A program made the translations under genes and the position numbers. This document shows positions 7,397-15,003 of a stretch of 64,000 nt of DNA, one piece after another. Origin of the DNA: an uncultured Bacilli bacterium (GTDB lineage: Bacteria > Bacillota_I > Bacilli_A > RF39 > UBA660); contig CAKONK010000006.1 of assembly GCA_934097085.1 (NCBI GenBank), positions 18,939-82,938 on the forward strand, given 5' to 3'. A model generated the notes under the pieces. It worked only from the letters and a program-made list of their open reading frames with translations. It searched no databases and was not told the origin of the DNA. Position 1 is the first letter of the stretch. The number at the start of each line of letters is the position of its first letter.

Positions 7397-7411
7397 AATT
7401 AAACTTCCTTT

Positions 7412-7933
7412 CTATTTTTTTGGAGCTAGCAACATATATGCTTGACGACCATCGAGTTGGGGTTTTTGTTCAACTGTAGATACTTCAGAAAGTGCCTCAG
7501 CGAAACGATTTAATACATCAATCCCAAGTTCTGTATGAGCCATTTGTCTACCTTTAAAACGAATAAATGCTTTAATCTTGTGTCCTTTTTTTAAATAGTT
7601 TTCAGCATTTCTACGACGAGTTTCAAAATCACCAACATCAATTGTAACTGATAAACGATATTCTTTAATTTCTTTACTCGTTTCTCTTTGTTTTTTCTGT
7701 GCATCCTTTAACTTTTTTTGCTTTTCATAACGGAATTTGTTATAATCCATTATTTTGGTAACAGCTACACCATTACCTTGATTCATAAGTACTAAATCAA
7801 GTCCTGCATAACCTGCTAAAGTAAGTGCATCGCTTAATTTTTTAATACCCATTTTTTCCCCATTTGGACCTATTACCATAACTTCATCAGCTTTGATTTG
7901 ATTATTAATAGGTAACTCTTCAATCTTTGCTAT
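7412..7933 (-). CDS. infC: Translation initiation factor IF-3, with ATA start codon
   Basis: IF-3 binds the 30S subunit and discriminates against wrong initiation codons and tRNAs. Starting from the first ATG (7879) the protein lacks its N-terminal strand. Reading upstream without a stop gives IAKIEELPINNQIKADEV, the family N-terminus, beginning at ATA (7933-7931). GGAGGG lies 8 bases before that codon. This makes 173 residues, normal for IF-3. A rare AUU/AUC/AUA start is the established basis for IF-3 self-limitation in other bacteria, so the ATA start is very plausible. It is first in infC-rpmI-rplT behind an L20-type leader. Confidence 0.95.
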   Translation of the reverse strand: MAKIEELPINNQIKADEVMVIGPNGEKMGIKKLSDALTLAGYAGLDLVLMNQGNGVAVTKIMDYNKFRYEKQKKLKDAQKKQRETSKEIKEYRLSVTIDVGDFETRRRNAENYLKKGHKIKAFIRFKGRQMAHTELGIDVLNRFAEALSEVSTVEQKPQLDGRQAYMLLAPKK

Positions 7934-7954
7934 ATCTCTTTCCCTCCTTATAAT

Positions 7955-8060
7955 TAAAAAGATGGATACAATTATCCACCTTAAAAGCTTATATTTTTTA
8001 CGTCGGCTTTTAACCTACCAGTTTATTACCAGTCAGGTGGATAAAAATCTCTTTCCTTTA
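7955..8060 (-). promoter_or_regulatory. L20-type ribosomal leader with attenuator
   Basis: On the transcribed minus strand TTATCCACCT (8035-8044) can pair with AGGTGGATAA (7972-7981) across about 50 bases containing two ACTGGTA-like motifs. Alternatively TGGATA/TATCCA (7963-7978) forms a terminator followed by a T run, just before the infC ribosome site. The competing pairings and the position match the Firmicute L20 leader, where L20 binding favours termination. The exact family should be confirmed with a covariance model. Confidence 0.7.
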
Positions 8061-8073
8061 ATTAACTAAAATT

Positions 8074-8103
8074 AGTTTACACCATTATTATATGCTTTGT
8101 CAA
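8074..8103 (-). promoter_or_regulatory. Promoter of the infC operon
   Basis: Minus strand: perfect TTGACA (8098-8103), 18-base spacer, TAAACT (8074-8079), just upstream of the leader. Confidence 0.5.
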
Positions 8104-8113
8104 GTAAAATTTT

Positions 8114-8635
8114 TTAGTTTTCATAAGTAAGTACATCACAATTACCAATTTTATAACTATAATAGTCATTATTTTTAGGTTCACCTTCATAATGACATCT
8201 TATATAAATACATACACCAGCATGCGTAACTATTAAAATATTTTTACCTTTATATTTAAAGTCAATCTCATTTAAAAAGTTCTCAATTCGATTTCTAAAA
8301 TCTACTATATTTTCTATATCATATCTTTTTTCATTAGGATCGTTAAAATCGATTTCTTCAGTAATTTCACTTTTTAATTTTCCCTCTAAAGAACCATTAC
8401 TTCTTTCAATTATTCTTTCATCAACTGTAAAGTTTTCATTAGTTATCTCTTTAAGTGTTTGTATAGTTCTTGTTAAGGGACTACAAAAAATATAATCAAA
8501 TTTAATATTTTTAAATTTATCTTTTAATTTTTTAGCATCACTAATACCCTTTTCATTTAAAGAAACATCAATTCTTCCGCCATATCTTCCATTAACATTA
8601 TAATCAGTTTGTCCATGTCTTACTATATAAATCAT
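8114..8635 (-). CDS. Histidine phosphatase family protein
   Basis: A 173-residue phosphoglycerate mutase-like enzyme. The catalytic RHG motif is at residues 6-8 (His7), arginines follow in LTRT (52-56), an acid lies near 77, and the second histidine is in THAG (His138). Such small proteins are usually broad-specificity phosphatases or act in cobalamin or sugar-phosphate metabolism rather than as glycolytic mutases. The substrate cannot be told. It follows the 8637-9299 gene by one base, so they are probably co-transcribed. Confidence 0.85.
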   Translation of the reverse strand: MIYIVRHGQTDYNVNGRYGGRIDVSLNEKGISDAKKLKDKFKNIKFDYIFCSPLTRTIQTLKEITNENFTVDERIIERSNGSLEGKLKSEITEEIDFNDPNEKRYDIENIVDFRNRIENFLNEIDFKYKGKNILIVTHAGVCIYIRCHYEGEPKNNDYYSYKIGNCDVLTYEN

Positions 8636-8636
8636 A

Positions 8637-9299
8637 TTACTTACCTACAAAATACTTTCTTTCTCTACTATAACCATGACCTAAATTATTTACATCAATA
8701 TTGCTTTCATTTATTGGTAAATATTTTATTTTATATTTTTTTAATAATGCAAATGTCATTTTTATATATAGATTTACTGCATTATCCAAATCATTATTAT
8801 CTATTAAAACACAAAGTGGTTCTAAAAATGATGGAACTATTATATTATTTATCATTTCTAAAGTTTTATTATTATCCTTACAATAATCTTCATATATTTT
8901 TTTACTAACTAAAACACCATAAACATCATAATCAAGTAGCACTTTTTTACCAAAATCAAAAGTTATTAAATAACTTCTTAATTTACGAAGACTTTCTAAA
9001 TATTTATGATTATCACTTAGTCCTAATATATCACAGCATATTGTAGTAATATAACAAAATGTATCTTTATCTCTTCGTGGTTCATAACCATGTCTATTCA
9101 TCCACCTTACTTGAGACTCAATAAATGAATTACTTCTTACAATATCTTTCGAATAATGAGGACATTTTTCATCCATAGCCATTGGTCTTCCGTGATAAGT
9201 GCAGCGAAATCCTCTTGTAGTGGCATCACTTTTTCGTTCTAAATCATAATTTTTACAAGTTAAACAATAACCCTTATACTCTCTTAAATAATCTGTCAT
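8637..9299 (-). CDS. Uncharacterised protein with N-terminal Cys cluster and CFI-box-like segment
   Basis: A 220-residue protein. Cys12, Cys15, Cys33 and Cys46 are spaced like a metal-binding knuckle (YCLTCKNYD, FRCTYHG, EKCPHY). Residues about 82-112 (CYITTICCDILG...LESLRKLRSYL) resemble the CFI-box-CTERM motif, a short Cys-rich helix found at the end of many uncharacterised proteins. The C-terminal 100 residues are helical without known motifs. It is soluble and has no signal peptide. It sits between a Smr/PfkB pair and a phosphatase. No function is proposed; the metal site is inferred from spacing. Confidence 0.6.
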   Translation of the reverse strand: MTDYLREYKGYCLTCKNYDLERKSDATTRGFRCTYHGRPMAMDEKCPHYSKDIVRSNSFIESQVRWMNRHGYEPRRDKDTFCYITTICCDILGLSDNHKYLESLRKLRSYLITFDFGKKVLLDYDVYGVLVSKKIYEDYCKDNNKTLEMINNIIVPSFLEPLCVLIDNNDLDNAVNLYIKMTFALLKKYKIKYLPINESNIDVNNLGHGYSRERKYFVGK

Positions 9300-9359
9300 A
9301 TTTCCCCCTTAAAACAACATTATTATACTTATTTAAATATGTTTTGTCAAATTAAAAGC

Positions 9360-9617
9360 CTAAAGATTATCTTTAAGCTCTACGATTGTTTGTCCTAAAT
9401 TCCAGTTATCTAAATAATATTTTTTTATTCGTTTATTATCATTTAAAACTCTATGAACTTCTTTAGTTAAAATGTTTGTACTTTTACCATGAATTATAAC
9501 CACTACTTCATTATGTAATAATATATTTTCATTAATAAAATCATTTACAAGTACCTCCACCATACTTTCTATTTCTCCATGTAAATCAAGATGAGGAGTT
9601 TTACTAGTAATAATCAT
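9360..9617 (-). CDS. Stand-alone Smr-domain protein
   Basis: An 85-residue protein consisting of a single Smr (small MutS-related) domain: LDLHG at 10-14, IIHGKS at 41-46 where HGxG is usual, and the terminal LGQTIVELKD. Smr domains cut or bind nucleic acids and in recent work cleave mRNA at stalled or collided ribosomes. The replacement of the second HGxG glycine by Ser is a deviation that may matter for activity. It overlaps the PfkB kinase gene by one base, an unusual pairing with no obvious functional link. Confidence 0.8.
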   Translation of the reverse strand: MIITSKTPHLDLHGEIESMVEVLVNDFINENILLHNEVVVIIHGKSTNILTKEVHRVLNDNKRIKKYYLDNWNLGQTIVELKDNL

Positions 9618-10579
9618 TACATTCCAGCTTCAGTTGCTATAACTGGCGGAGTTTCTTTTTGAATAGTTCCTTCATCCGGATATTTTTGTAAGAAATATTT
9701 CATAATTTCATCATATTCTGGAATAGATGTTCTTCCACCTATTTTAACTACTGAAAGACCTGAGGCAATATTAGCAAATGTTACAGTCTTTTCAATGTCA
9801 TAGCCTTTCAAAAGAGCATAAGCAAAACTTCCACAGAAAATATCTTTTGCACCTGTACCATCTACCTCATTTACTTTAAGACCAGGCATAACTTTTATTT
9901 GATTATCCATTAAATACATTGCTCCCTTATCTCCTAAAGTTACAATAATATTTCTATTTGGAAATTTATTTAATAATGCTGAATAGCAATTTACTAAAGA
10001 GTTTGGATTATTAAAATCTATTTTTACACCTGATACATATGAAGCAAAATCTTTACTTGCAATAATATATTTTGCATATTTACAAAGTTCTATCGTTTCA
10101 GAATTTGCAATTTTTGCATCAATAATAGTTATTTTATTTGCATATTTATTAAATGCAGAAAGTGATGCTCCATAGTCAAATGAATCCACTAAAACAAGAT
10201 CTGGATCCATTGGAAATTCAGTTTTCTTCATAACTAATTTCTCTTTATTAACATTTAAAATTGTTCTTTTCTTTTCTTTTTCATTTAATAAAATATAAGA
10301 AAGTGCAGTCCTTTTTTCATAAGCAATTTCCATATACTCAGTATGCACACCTACTTTTTCAAGTTCTTTACGAATAGTGTTACCAAAAGTATCATCACCT
10401 ACCATTGAACCTAAATAAGAATCGACTTTATATTTACCTAATATAAAAGCAGCATTTGCAGCGGATCCGCCACCACATTCATAAACCTCATTAAAATTAG
10501 TTACCGAACCTTCTTCAGGAAACTTATCTACTTTCGTAGTTACATCAAATGTAGACTGTCCTACACATAATACTTTCAT
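9617..10579 (-). CDS. PfkB-family carbohydrate or nucleoside kinase
   Basis: A 320-residue ribokinase-like enzyme. The N-terminal GGGSAANAAF motif (36-45) and the C-terminal motif DGTGAKDIF (240-248) with catalytic Asp246 are present. The usual GAGD anion-hole motif reads GAKD, so a glycine is replaced by lysine next to the catalytic base. This is uncommon in active PfkB kinases. The substrate could be a sugar, nucleoside or sugar phosphate. The 30-residue C-terminal tail (DEGTIQKETPPVIATEAGM) is unusual. It is the first gene of a short operon with the Smr gene. Confidence 0.85.
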   Translation of the reverse strand: MKVLCVGQSTFDVTTKVDKFPEEGSVTNFNEVYECGGGSAANAAFILGKYKVDSYLGSMVGDDTFGNTIRKELEKVGVHTEYMEIAYEKRTALSYILLNEKEKKRTILNVNKEKLVMKKTEFPMDPDLVLVDSFDYGASLSAFNKYANKITIIDAKIANSETIELCKYAKYIIASKDFASYVSGVKIDFNNPNSLVNCYSALLNKFPNRNIIVTLGDKGAMYLMDNQIKVMPGLKVNEVDGTGAKDIFCGSFAYALLKGYDIEKTVTFANIASGLSVVKIGGRTSIPEYDEIMKYFLQKYPDEGTIQKETPPVIATEAGM

Positions 10580-10614
10580 ATAATCAACCTACCTTCTATA
10601 TAATTATATAATAA

Positions 10615-10640
10615 AATCTAGATATTTTAAAGCAAAAATT
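10615..10640. repeat. Left 26-bp direct repeat flanking the 10699-11121 gene
   Basis: Identical to 11215-11240, exactly 600 bases away; contains TCTAGATATTTTAAAGC. It lies upstream of the PfkB gene. Confidence 0.75.
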
Positions 10641-10698
10641 TTCATTGTCATTGATAAAATATAATTAAATAATTTTGCAAAATAAAATCAAAGATTTT

Positions 10699-11121
10699 TT
10701 AGCCTCTTTGATTTAGATTTCTATTATTATCATTAATCATATTATGAACATCATAAAACCAATTACGATCACTTTCAACGTTACTATCTATACATATTGC
10801 GGTGCTATCGCCAATTCTAGCCATTAATGAATATCCCTGACTAAATGTATGCATATAACTTTCAATAAAATCAGATTCAAACTCACGCTTTAAAATTTCA
10901 TACATTTTTTTTAAATCATCATTACTAATTAGTGTAATTTCGTGTTTATCATCTTTTGTGCCATGATCATACTTGCCATAAATTATAATATTTTTATCCC
11001 TAAATATATATAAAACATAAAAATTTTCATCATTTGCATACTTTTTAACATAATTCAAAAATTTTAAACACTCATTTTCAAACTTGTAAACGTCAGTACT
11101 ATAAGTAATAGTATTATCCAT
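10699..11121 (-). CDS. Hypothetical protein between 26-bp direct repeats
   Basis: A 140-residue soluble acidic protein of no recognised family. It has a strong own promoter (TTGACG at 11168-11173, 17-base spacer, TATAAT at 11145-11150), a GGGGGG ribosome site and a terminator-like hairpin downstream (AAATCAAAGA/TCTTTGATTT around 10690-10718). I prefer the second of two tandem ATGs (11121) because of its spacing. Its self-contained expression signals and flanking repeats suggest an inserted single-gene cassette. Confidence 0.6.
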   Translation of the reverse strand: MDNTITYSTDVYKFENECLKFLNYVKKYANDENFYVLYIFRDKNIIIYGKYDHGTKDDKHEITLISNDDLKKMYEILKREFESDFIESYMHTFSQGYSLMARIGDSTAICIDSNVESDRNWFYDVHNMINDNNRNLNQRG

Positions 11122-11144
11122 CATTATCCCCCCATGTCAAAAAG

Positions 11145-11173
11145 ATTATAACATATCCTTTCTTGTACGTCAA
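11145..11173 (-). promoter_or_regulatory. Promoter of the 10699-11121 gene
   Basis: TTGACG, 17-base spacer, TATAAT on the minus strand. Confidence 0.65.
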
Positions 11174-11214
11174 ATTACGAATTTTGTTTTTAATAGTACA
11201 ATATAATCTAGATA

Positions 11215-11240
11215 TTTTAAAGCAAAAATTGTATAATGTT
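11215..11240. repeat. Right 26-bp direct repeat flanking the 10699-11121 gene
   Basis: Exact copy of 10615-10640. It lies immediately before the TATAAT (11242-11247) of the DUF1653 gene. Confidence 0.75.
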
Positions 11241-11257
11241 TATTAGGTGATAAAAAA

Positions 11258-11500
11258 ATGAGAGAAATTGAGGAAAACAAAACATATAGACATTTTAAAG
11301 GAAATGTTTACAAAGTACTATTCATTGGTAATGATAGCGAGAAAACAGATGATAATGGTAATCCAATTAAAGTAGTAATTTACAAGTCAAACCACGATGG
11401 TAAAATATGGGTAAGGCCTTATGATAACTTTATTTCCAAGGTAGATAAAGAAAAATATCCAAGTACTGAACAAGAATATCGTTTTGAAATGGTAGATTAA
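11258..11500 (+). CDS. DUF1653 family protein
   Basis: An 80-residue DUF1653 protein: TYRHFKGNVYKVL at the start, VVIYKSNHDGKIWVRP in the middle and EQEYRFEMV at the end are the family's conserved blocks. It forms a small beta-barrel-like domain of unknown function, common in Firmicutes and Proteobacteria. It is preceded by TATAAT and AGGTGAT. Its stop overlaps the end of the convergent DUF421 gene by four bases. There is no functional hint from neighbours. Confidence 0.85.
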   Translation: MREIEENKTYRHFKGNVYKVLFIGNDSEKTDDNGNPIKVVIYKSNHDGKIWVRPYDNFISKVDKEKYPSTEQEYRFEMVD

Positions 11501-12138
11501 CTACCTTTTTTTATGATATAAAGTTTTTTGTTTTTATAAAAAGCGTAAAATATTTCACTTAATAAAATATTTTCGTTTTCTAAAACATTTTTAATCCAAA
11601 ACTCACTTTTTTTAATATTTTTTAAAGCATCTTTATCAATACTTCCATCTATAATGATTGGCATTGGGTAATTACCTTTCATTTTAAGCGGTTTATATTT
11701 AAATATTGAAAGTTGTCCATTAGGTTCTAAGAAAGCAAATTCAACATCAGATATATCTCTAATTTCTTTTTGTCTTAAAGATAAAAGCAAATCATCTAAT
11801 GTATACCTTTGTTTAATCATTTCATGATAATTTATTTTTCCTTGCGAAATTATAAGTGAAGGTTTACCATCAAGTATAAGTCTTAAATGTCTACATTTAA
11901 TTGAAATATAAGCTAAAGCAATTTCAAGTACCACCAAAAGAGCAATAGGAATTATTGTTAAATACATAGGATCAGAATGATTTTCAATTGATATTGCGAC
12001 AAGTTCTGCAATTAAGATAGACACGATTAAATCAATTACACCAAGCTGTCCTACTTCTCTTTTTCCCATTAACCTATATGATATTGTTATGAAAAAATAA
12101 AAGAACAATGTACGAATAACTACCTTAAATAAAACCAT
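11497..12138 (-). CDS. DUF421 (YetF/YdfR-type) membrane protein
   Basis: About 213 residues from the ATG at 12138, which follows GGTGAT; the 17 upstream in-frame residues are not family-like. Three membrane segments occupy the first 80 residues, including the conserved YRLMGKREVGQLGVIDLIVSILIAELV. A soluble domain follows (LRLILDGKPSLIISQGKIN, ARRKEI-type region DLLLSLRQKEIRDISDVEFAFLEPNG). Relatives in Bacillus are sporulation- or germination-linked accessory membrane proteins, with exact role unsettled. It lies divergent to the TIGR04086 gene. Confidence 0.85.
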   Translation of the reverse strand: MVLFKVVIRTLFFYFFITISYRLMGKREVGQLGVIDLIVSILIAELVAISIENHSDPMYLTIIPIALLVVLEIALAYISIKCRHLRLILDGKPSLIISQGKINYHEMIKQRYTLDDLLLSLRQKEIRDISDVEFAFLEPNGQLSIFKYKPLKMKGNYPMPIIIDGSIDKDALKNIKKSEFWIKNVLENENILLSEIFYAFYKNKKLYIIKKGS

Positions 12139-12201
12139 TTTATCACCATTATTATTATGTTTAAAGTAATATAATTTTAAACATATCATACTATTTATTA
12201 G

Positions 12202-12582
12202 GTGATTATTATAAAAAAAATATTAGTTTATGGTAAATATATTGGATTATTTATACTTATTGAGTTATTTATTTCATTTATTTTAGGCTTATTTAATCTT
12301 ATTGGAGTTTCTTCATACATTACAAGTTTAATTTCCTTTATTATAAATATTTCATTATTTTTTACTTTATCATTTATAAAAGGAAAACACACTAATAAAA
12401 AAGGTATCATATGTGGTCTTATTAATGGACTAATGCTTATCTTATCGCTTTTCATTATTACTCTTATCTTATTTATTAAACAAATTTGCCTTACTACACT
12501 ACTTTACTATTTAATACTTTTATCATCATCAGTTATCGGAGGTATTTTAGGTAAAAATACGCAAACCAAAACCCGCACTTAA
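12202..12582 (+). CDS. TIGR04086-type small membrane protein, start codon uncertain
   Basis: About 123-126 residues with four membrane segments, a short KGKHTNKKG loop, a GLINGL motif and a GGILGKNTQ end, matching the TIGR04086 family of unknown function in sporulating Firmicutes. No ATG exists near the beginning. GTG at 12202 is possible, but it overlaps the AGGTGAT ribosome site. The same TTATTAGGTGAT stretch stands 6 bases before the ATG of the 11258 gene. By analogy translation would begin at ATT 12208 or ATA 12211. A terminator follows. Confidence 0.7.
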   Translation: MIIIKKILVYGKYIGLFILIELFISFILGLFNLIGVSSYITSLISFIINISLFFTLSFIKGKHTNKKGIICGLINGLMLILSLFIITLILFIKQICLTTLLYYLILLSSSVIGGILGKNTQTKTRT

Positions 12583-12597
12583 GCGAGTTTTTTATTT
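12568..12597 (+). terminator. Terminator of the 12202 gene
   Basis: AAAC-CGC pairs with GCG-GTTT around ACTTAA, followed by TTTTTTATTTT. Its T run overlaps the end of abiEii. Confidence 0.6.
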
Positions 12598-13452
12598 TAA
12601 ATTATTAGTAATTTCTTTGAAAAAATCTTCATTCCAAAGCTTTAAAATTTGTGTATCATTAATAAAAGGTAAAACATCTTTTTTAGCATCTTCATAATTA
12701 ATTTCACTAAACTTTTTATTTAACAAATCTTTTAATATGTCAATGTTAAAATCAGCATTTTTTTCTAGTACACCAGAATCAATTAATTTATTTTTTATAA
12801 ATTCAATATTTATTTTGGCATCGCTAATTAATAAGTACATATAGTCATATAAATCTCTTCCTTTGGTTCTAAAATTCCAATTTCTACATAAAATGGCGTG
12901 AACTTTACCCGCAAGTAAAGATGGCTCGTCATAAATATTTATTTGATGAGGTAAAGGTAGTATTTTATATTTTATTTCATATGTTGCTCCAATTGGAGGA
13001 TTGATATCTACTTCAAATTTAACTTTTATATTTTTTAATAAATTATTATAGGTAGCACCTTCTTCACGAGGAAAAAACCTTAAAATATGTTCTAATGTAT
13101 CGCCTTTCAAAAATGCAAAGGCAATATTAGAATCAGTTTTTTTTTGCTTTGTACTTATTTCAAGATTGATTCCATAAGAATTCAGTTCATTTTCAATATA
13201 TGAAAAGTATTTACTTAAATCAAAATTTTTATCTGAACTTATTAAAGCAAAATCTAAATCTTCAGAAAATCTATCTATATTATAAAATATTCTTAATGAG
13301 GTTCCTCCATAAAATGCCACTTTATCAAAAAAGTCACTTCGAGAAAGTCCACATAATACCACTTCTTGAATTACCTCTTTTAAAGCATTTATTTCATCAT
13401 TAATATTTTTGGTTTCATAACCAACAAGCATTTGACTAATAATATCATTCAT
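12592..13452 (-). CDS. abiEii: AbiEii-type nucleotidyltransferase toxin
   Basis: A 286-residue protein with the AbiEii/AbiGii signature: GGTSLR (49-54), the DNA polymerase beta-like FSEDLDF (62-68), and the later LLAGKVHAIL and RTKGRDLYDYMYL blocks. These toxins are nucleotidyltransferases; characterised members (MenT-like) add nucleotides to tRNA 3' ends and arrest growth, which can abort phage infection. The gene overlaps abiEi by 8 bases in the standard antitoxin-first order. All key motifs are present, so it should be active. Confidence 0.92.
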   Translation of the reverse strand: MNDIISQMLVGYETKNINDEINALKEVIQEVVLCGLSRSDFFDKVAFYGGTSLRIFYNIDRFSEDLDFALISSDKNFDLSKYFSYIENELNSYGINLEISTKQKKTDSNIAFAFLKGDTLEHILRFFPREEGATYNNLLKNIKVKFEVDINPPIGATYEIKYKILPLPHQINIYDEPSLLAGKVHAILCRNWNFRTKGRDLYDYMYLLISDAKINIEFIKNKLIDSGVLEKNADFNIDILKDLLNKKFSEINYEDAKKDVLPFINDTQILKLWNEDFFKEITNNLK

Positions 13453-14035
13453 TTTTATTCCTCCTTAAAAATTTTGCTAATAACGATAAATTTGTTGAAT
13501 GGTATAATTCACTTAATTTTTCGATTTTTGTAACATCTAAATTATAAAATTCTTCTTCATCAATTCTTAAATCATCAAATAACATAATTTGCATATTTTT
13601 TAAATTATTTAATGGTTTTAAGGAATATAATTTATCACATAATGCTTTTTCAGCAGTCGCTATAATAAAGGAATAGTTCCCTTCTTGTTTCAAGATTGTT
13701 TCATAAGGAAATGCTCTTGGTGGAACATCTTCATATGTAAATGTGCCAAAATGATTATTATATATTTTTCTTTTCTTTTTATTAAATGTTGCACAAGTAA
13801 CTGCATTAACCCGTTCTGGTATTAAGCCATAATATGACAGTGCATAATCAAAAGATATATAAGATGGCCCATATATACTACTTGCAAGTAAATATGCTGA
13901 AGTATCACCATTTGTGTCATATAAACCATTCACAATTCTATAGAGTTTTTTATCTTTAATTTCCCTACATATTTTATTATTTATATTTGCGTAATTTTTT
14001 AAAGAATTCTTTAACATATTATTTGTAATTAGCAT
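13445..14035 (-). CDS. abiEi: AbiEi-type antitoxin and autorepressor
   Basis: A 196-residue protein: N-terminal wHTH region (about 1-60, ending in the YRIVNGLYDT wing) and the AbiEi core (SSIYGPSYISFDYALSYYGLIPE...VTCAT). It neutralises AbiEii and represses its own promoter. I start it at ATG 14035 behind GAGGTG rather than at an upstream in-frame codon, because the transcript begins close to 14048. The 19-bp palindrome across its -10 box is the expected operator. Confidence 0.9.
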   Translation of the reverse strand: MLITNNMLKNSLKNYANINNKICREIKDKKLYRIVNGLYDTNGDTSAYLLASSIYGPSYISFDYALSYYGLIPERVNAVTCATFNKKKRKIYNNHFGTFTYEDVPPRAFPYETILKQEGNYSFIIATAEKALCDKLYSLKPLNNLKNMQIMLFDDLRIDEEEFYNLDVTKIEKLSELYHSTNLSLLAKFLRRNKNE

Positions 14036-14048
14036 ATTTTCACCTCTA

Positions 14049-14083
14049 AATACCATTATATGGTATTTTATGGAGAAATTCAA
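14049..14083 (-). promoter_or_regulatory. abiE promoter with overlapping palindromic operator
   Basis: Minus strand: TTGAAT (14078-14083), 17-base spacer, TATAAT (14055-14060). The palindrome AATACCAT-TAT-ATGGTATT (14049-14067) is centred on the -10 box, the place for autorepression. Confidence 0.75.
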
Positions 14084-14087
14084 GCAT

Positions 14088-14113
14088 AAAAAAACACCTA
14101 GTCAAAACTAGGT
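14088..14113 (-). terminator. Terminator of rpsB-tsf
   Basis: ACCTAG (14096-14101) pairs with CTAGGT (14108-14113), followed by seven T on the minus strand. Confidence 0.75.
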
Positions 14114-14120
14114 ATTTTTA

Positions 14121-14993
14121 TTATTTTATTTGATTCATTACTTCTTCAGCAAAGTTATCATTTCTTTTTTCCAAACCTTCGCCTACTTCATAACGCACCA
14201 TAGAAACGATTTCTCCACCATTATTTTTAACATAATCTTTTACAGATATGTCACCATTTTTGATGAAAGGTTGTTCAGCAAGACAAATTTCTTTGTAATA
14301 TTTTTTAATTCTTCCTTCAACCATTTTTTCAGCTATTTCAGCAGGTTTCCCTTCATTAATAGCAATGTTTCTTTGTACTTCTCTTTCTGCATCTAATACA
14401 TCAGCAGGTACTTCTTGTGTAAATACATAAAGTGGTTTCATAGCAGCAGCTTGCATTGCAACTTCTTTTGCAACTTCTTCGCTTGCTCCTTTAACTACAG
14501 TAAGAACTGAAATTCTACCACCCATATGAATGTATGCACCAAAATGTTCATCATCAGTTTTAGTAATTTTTTCAAATCTTCTTAAAGAAAGTTTTTCACC
14601 AATTTTAGCTGTTTTAGCAACAATTAAATCATTTAATGTTTCACCAGCATAAGGTAAACTTTTAGCTTCCTCTAAAGTATTTGCATTACCTTCAAGAATT
14701 GTTTTTCCTAAAGCATCAACAAATTCTCTAAATTCAGTATTATTACTTACGAAGTCAGTTTCACTATTTACTTCAATAATAACAGCATTGTTACCATCAA
14801 CATAAATATTTGATAATCCTTCAGCAGCAATTCTACCTTCTTTTTTAGCAGATTTACTAATTCCTTTTTCTCTTAAGTAATTTATTGCTTTTTCTTTATC
14901 ACCGTCACATTCAGATAGAGCTTTTTTACAATCCATCATTCCTGCACCCGTAATTTCTCTTAATTCTTTAACTAAACTAGCAGTAATTTCCAT
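14121..14993 (-). CDS. tsf: Elongation factor Ts
   Basis: A 290-residue nucleotide exchange factor for EF-Tu. It shows the N-terminal UBA-like domain with LREITGAGMMDCKKAL (about 11-26), the conserved NSETDFVSNN motif in the core, and the YVFTQEVPADVLDAER region. The length is normal for Firmicutes. It follows rpsB by 10 bases, the standard rpsB-tsf pair, and ends at a strong terminator. No anomaly is seen. Confidence 0.97.
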   Translation of the reverse strand: MEITASLVKELREITGAGMMDCKKALSECDGDKEKAINYLREKGISKSAKKEGRIAAEGLSNIYVDGNNAVIIEVNSETDFVSNNTEFREFVDALGKTILEGNANTLEEAKSLPYAGETLNDLIVAKTAKIGEKLSLRRFEKITKTDDEHFGAYIHMGGRISVLTVVKGASEEVAKEVAMQAAAMKPLYVFTQEVPADVLDAEREVQRNIAINEGKPAEIAEKMVEGRIKKYYKEICLAEQPFIKNGDISVKDYVKNNGGEIVSMVRYEVGEGLEKRNDNFAEEVMNQIK

Positions 14994-15003
14994 TATATCC
15001 TCC

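Noticed and set aside
8701..8886. Plus-strand open frames opposite the phosphatase and CFI-box genes
   Set aside because: Shadow frames of AT-rich minus-strand genes, without start signals.
12590..14120. Flanking direct repeat around the abiE pair like those of the other cassettes
   Set aside because: The sequence after tsf and that after abiEii are both T-rich, but I found no matching block of 15 bases or more.
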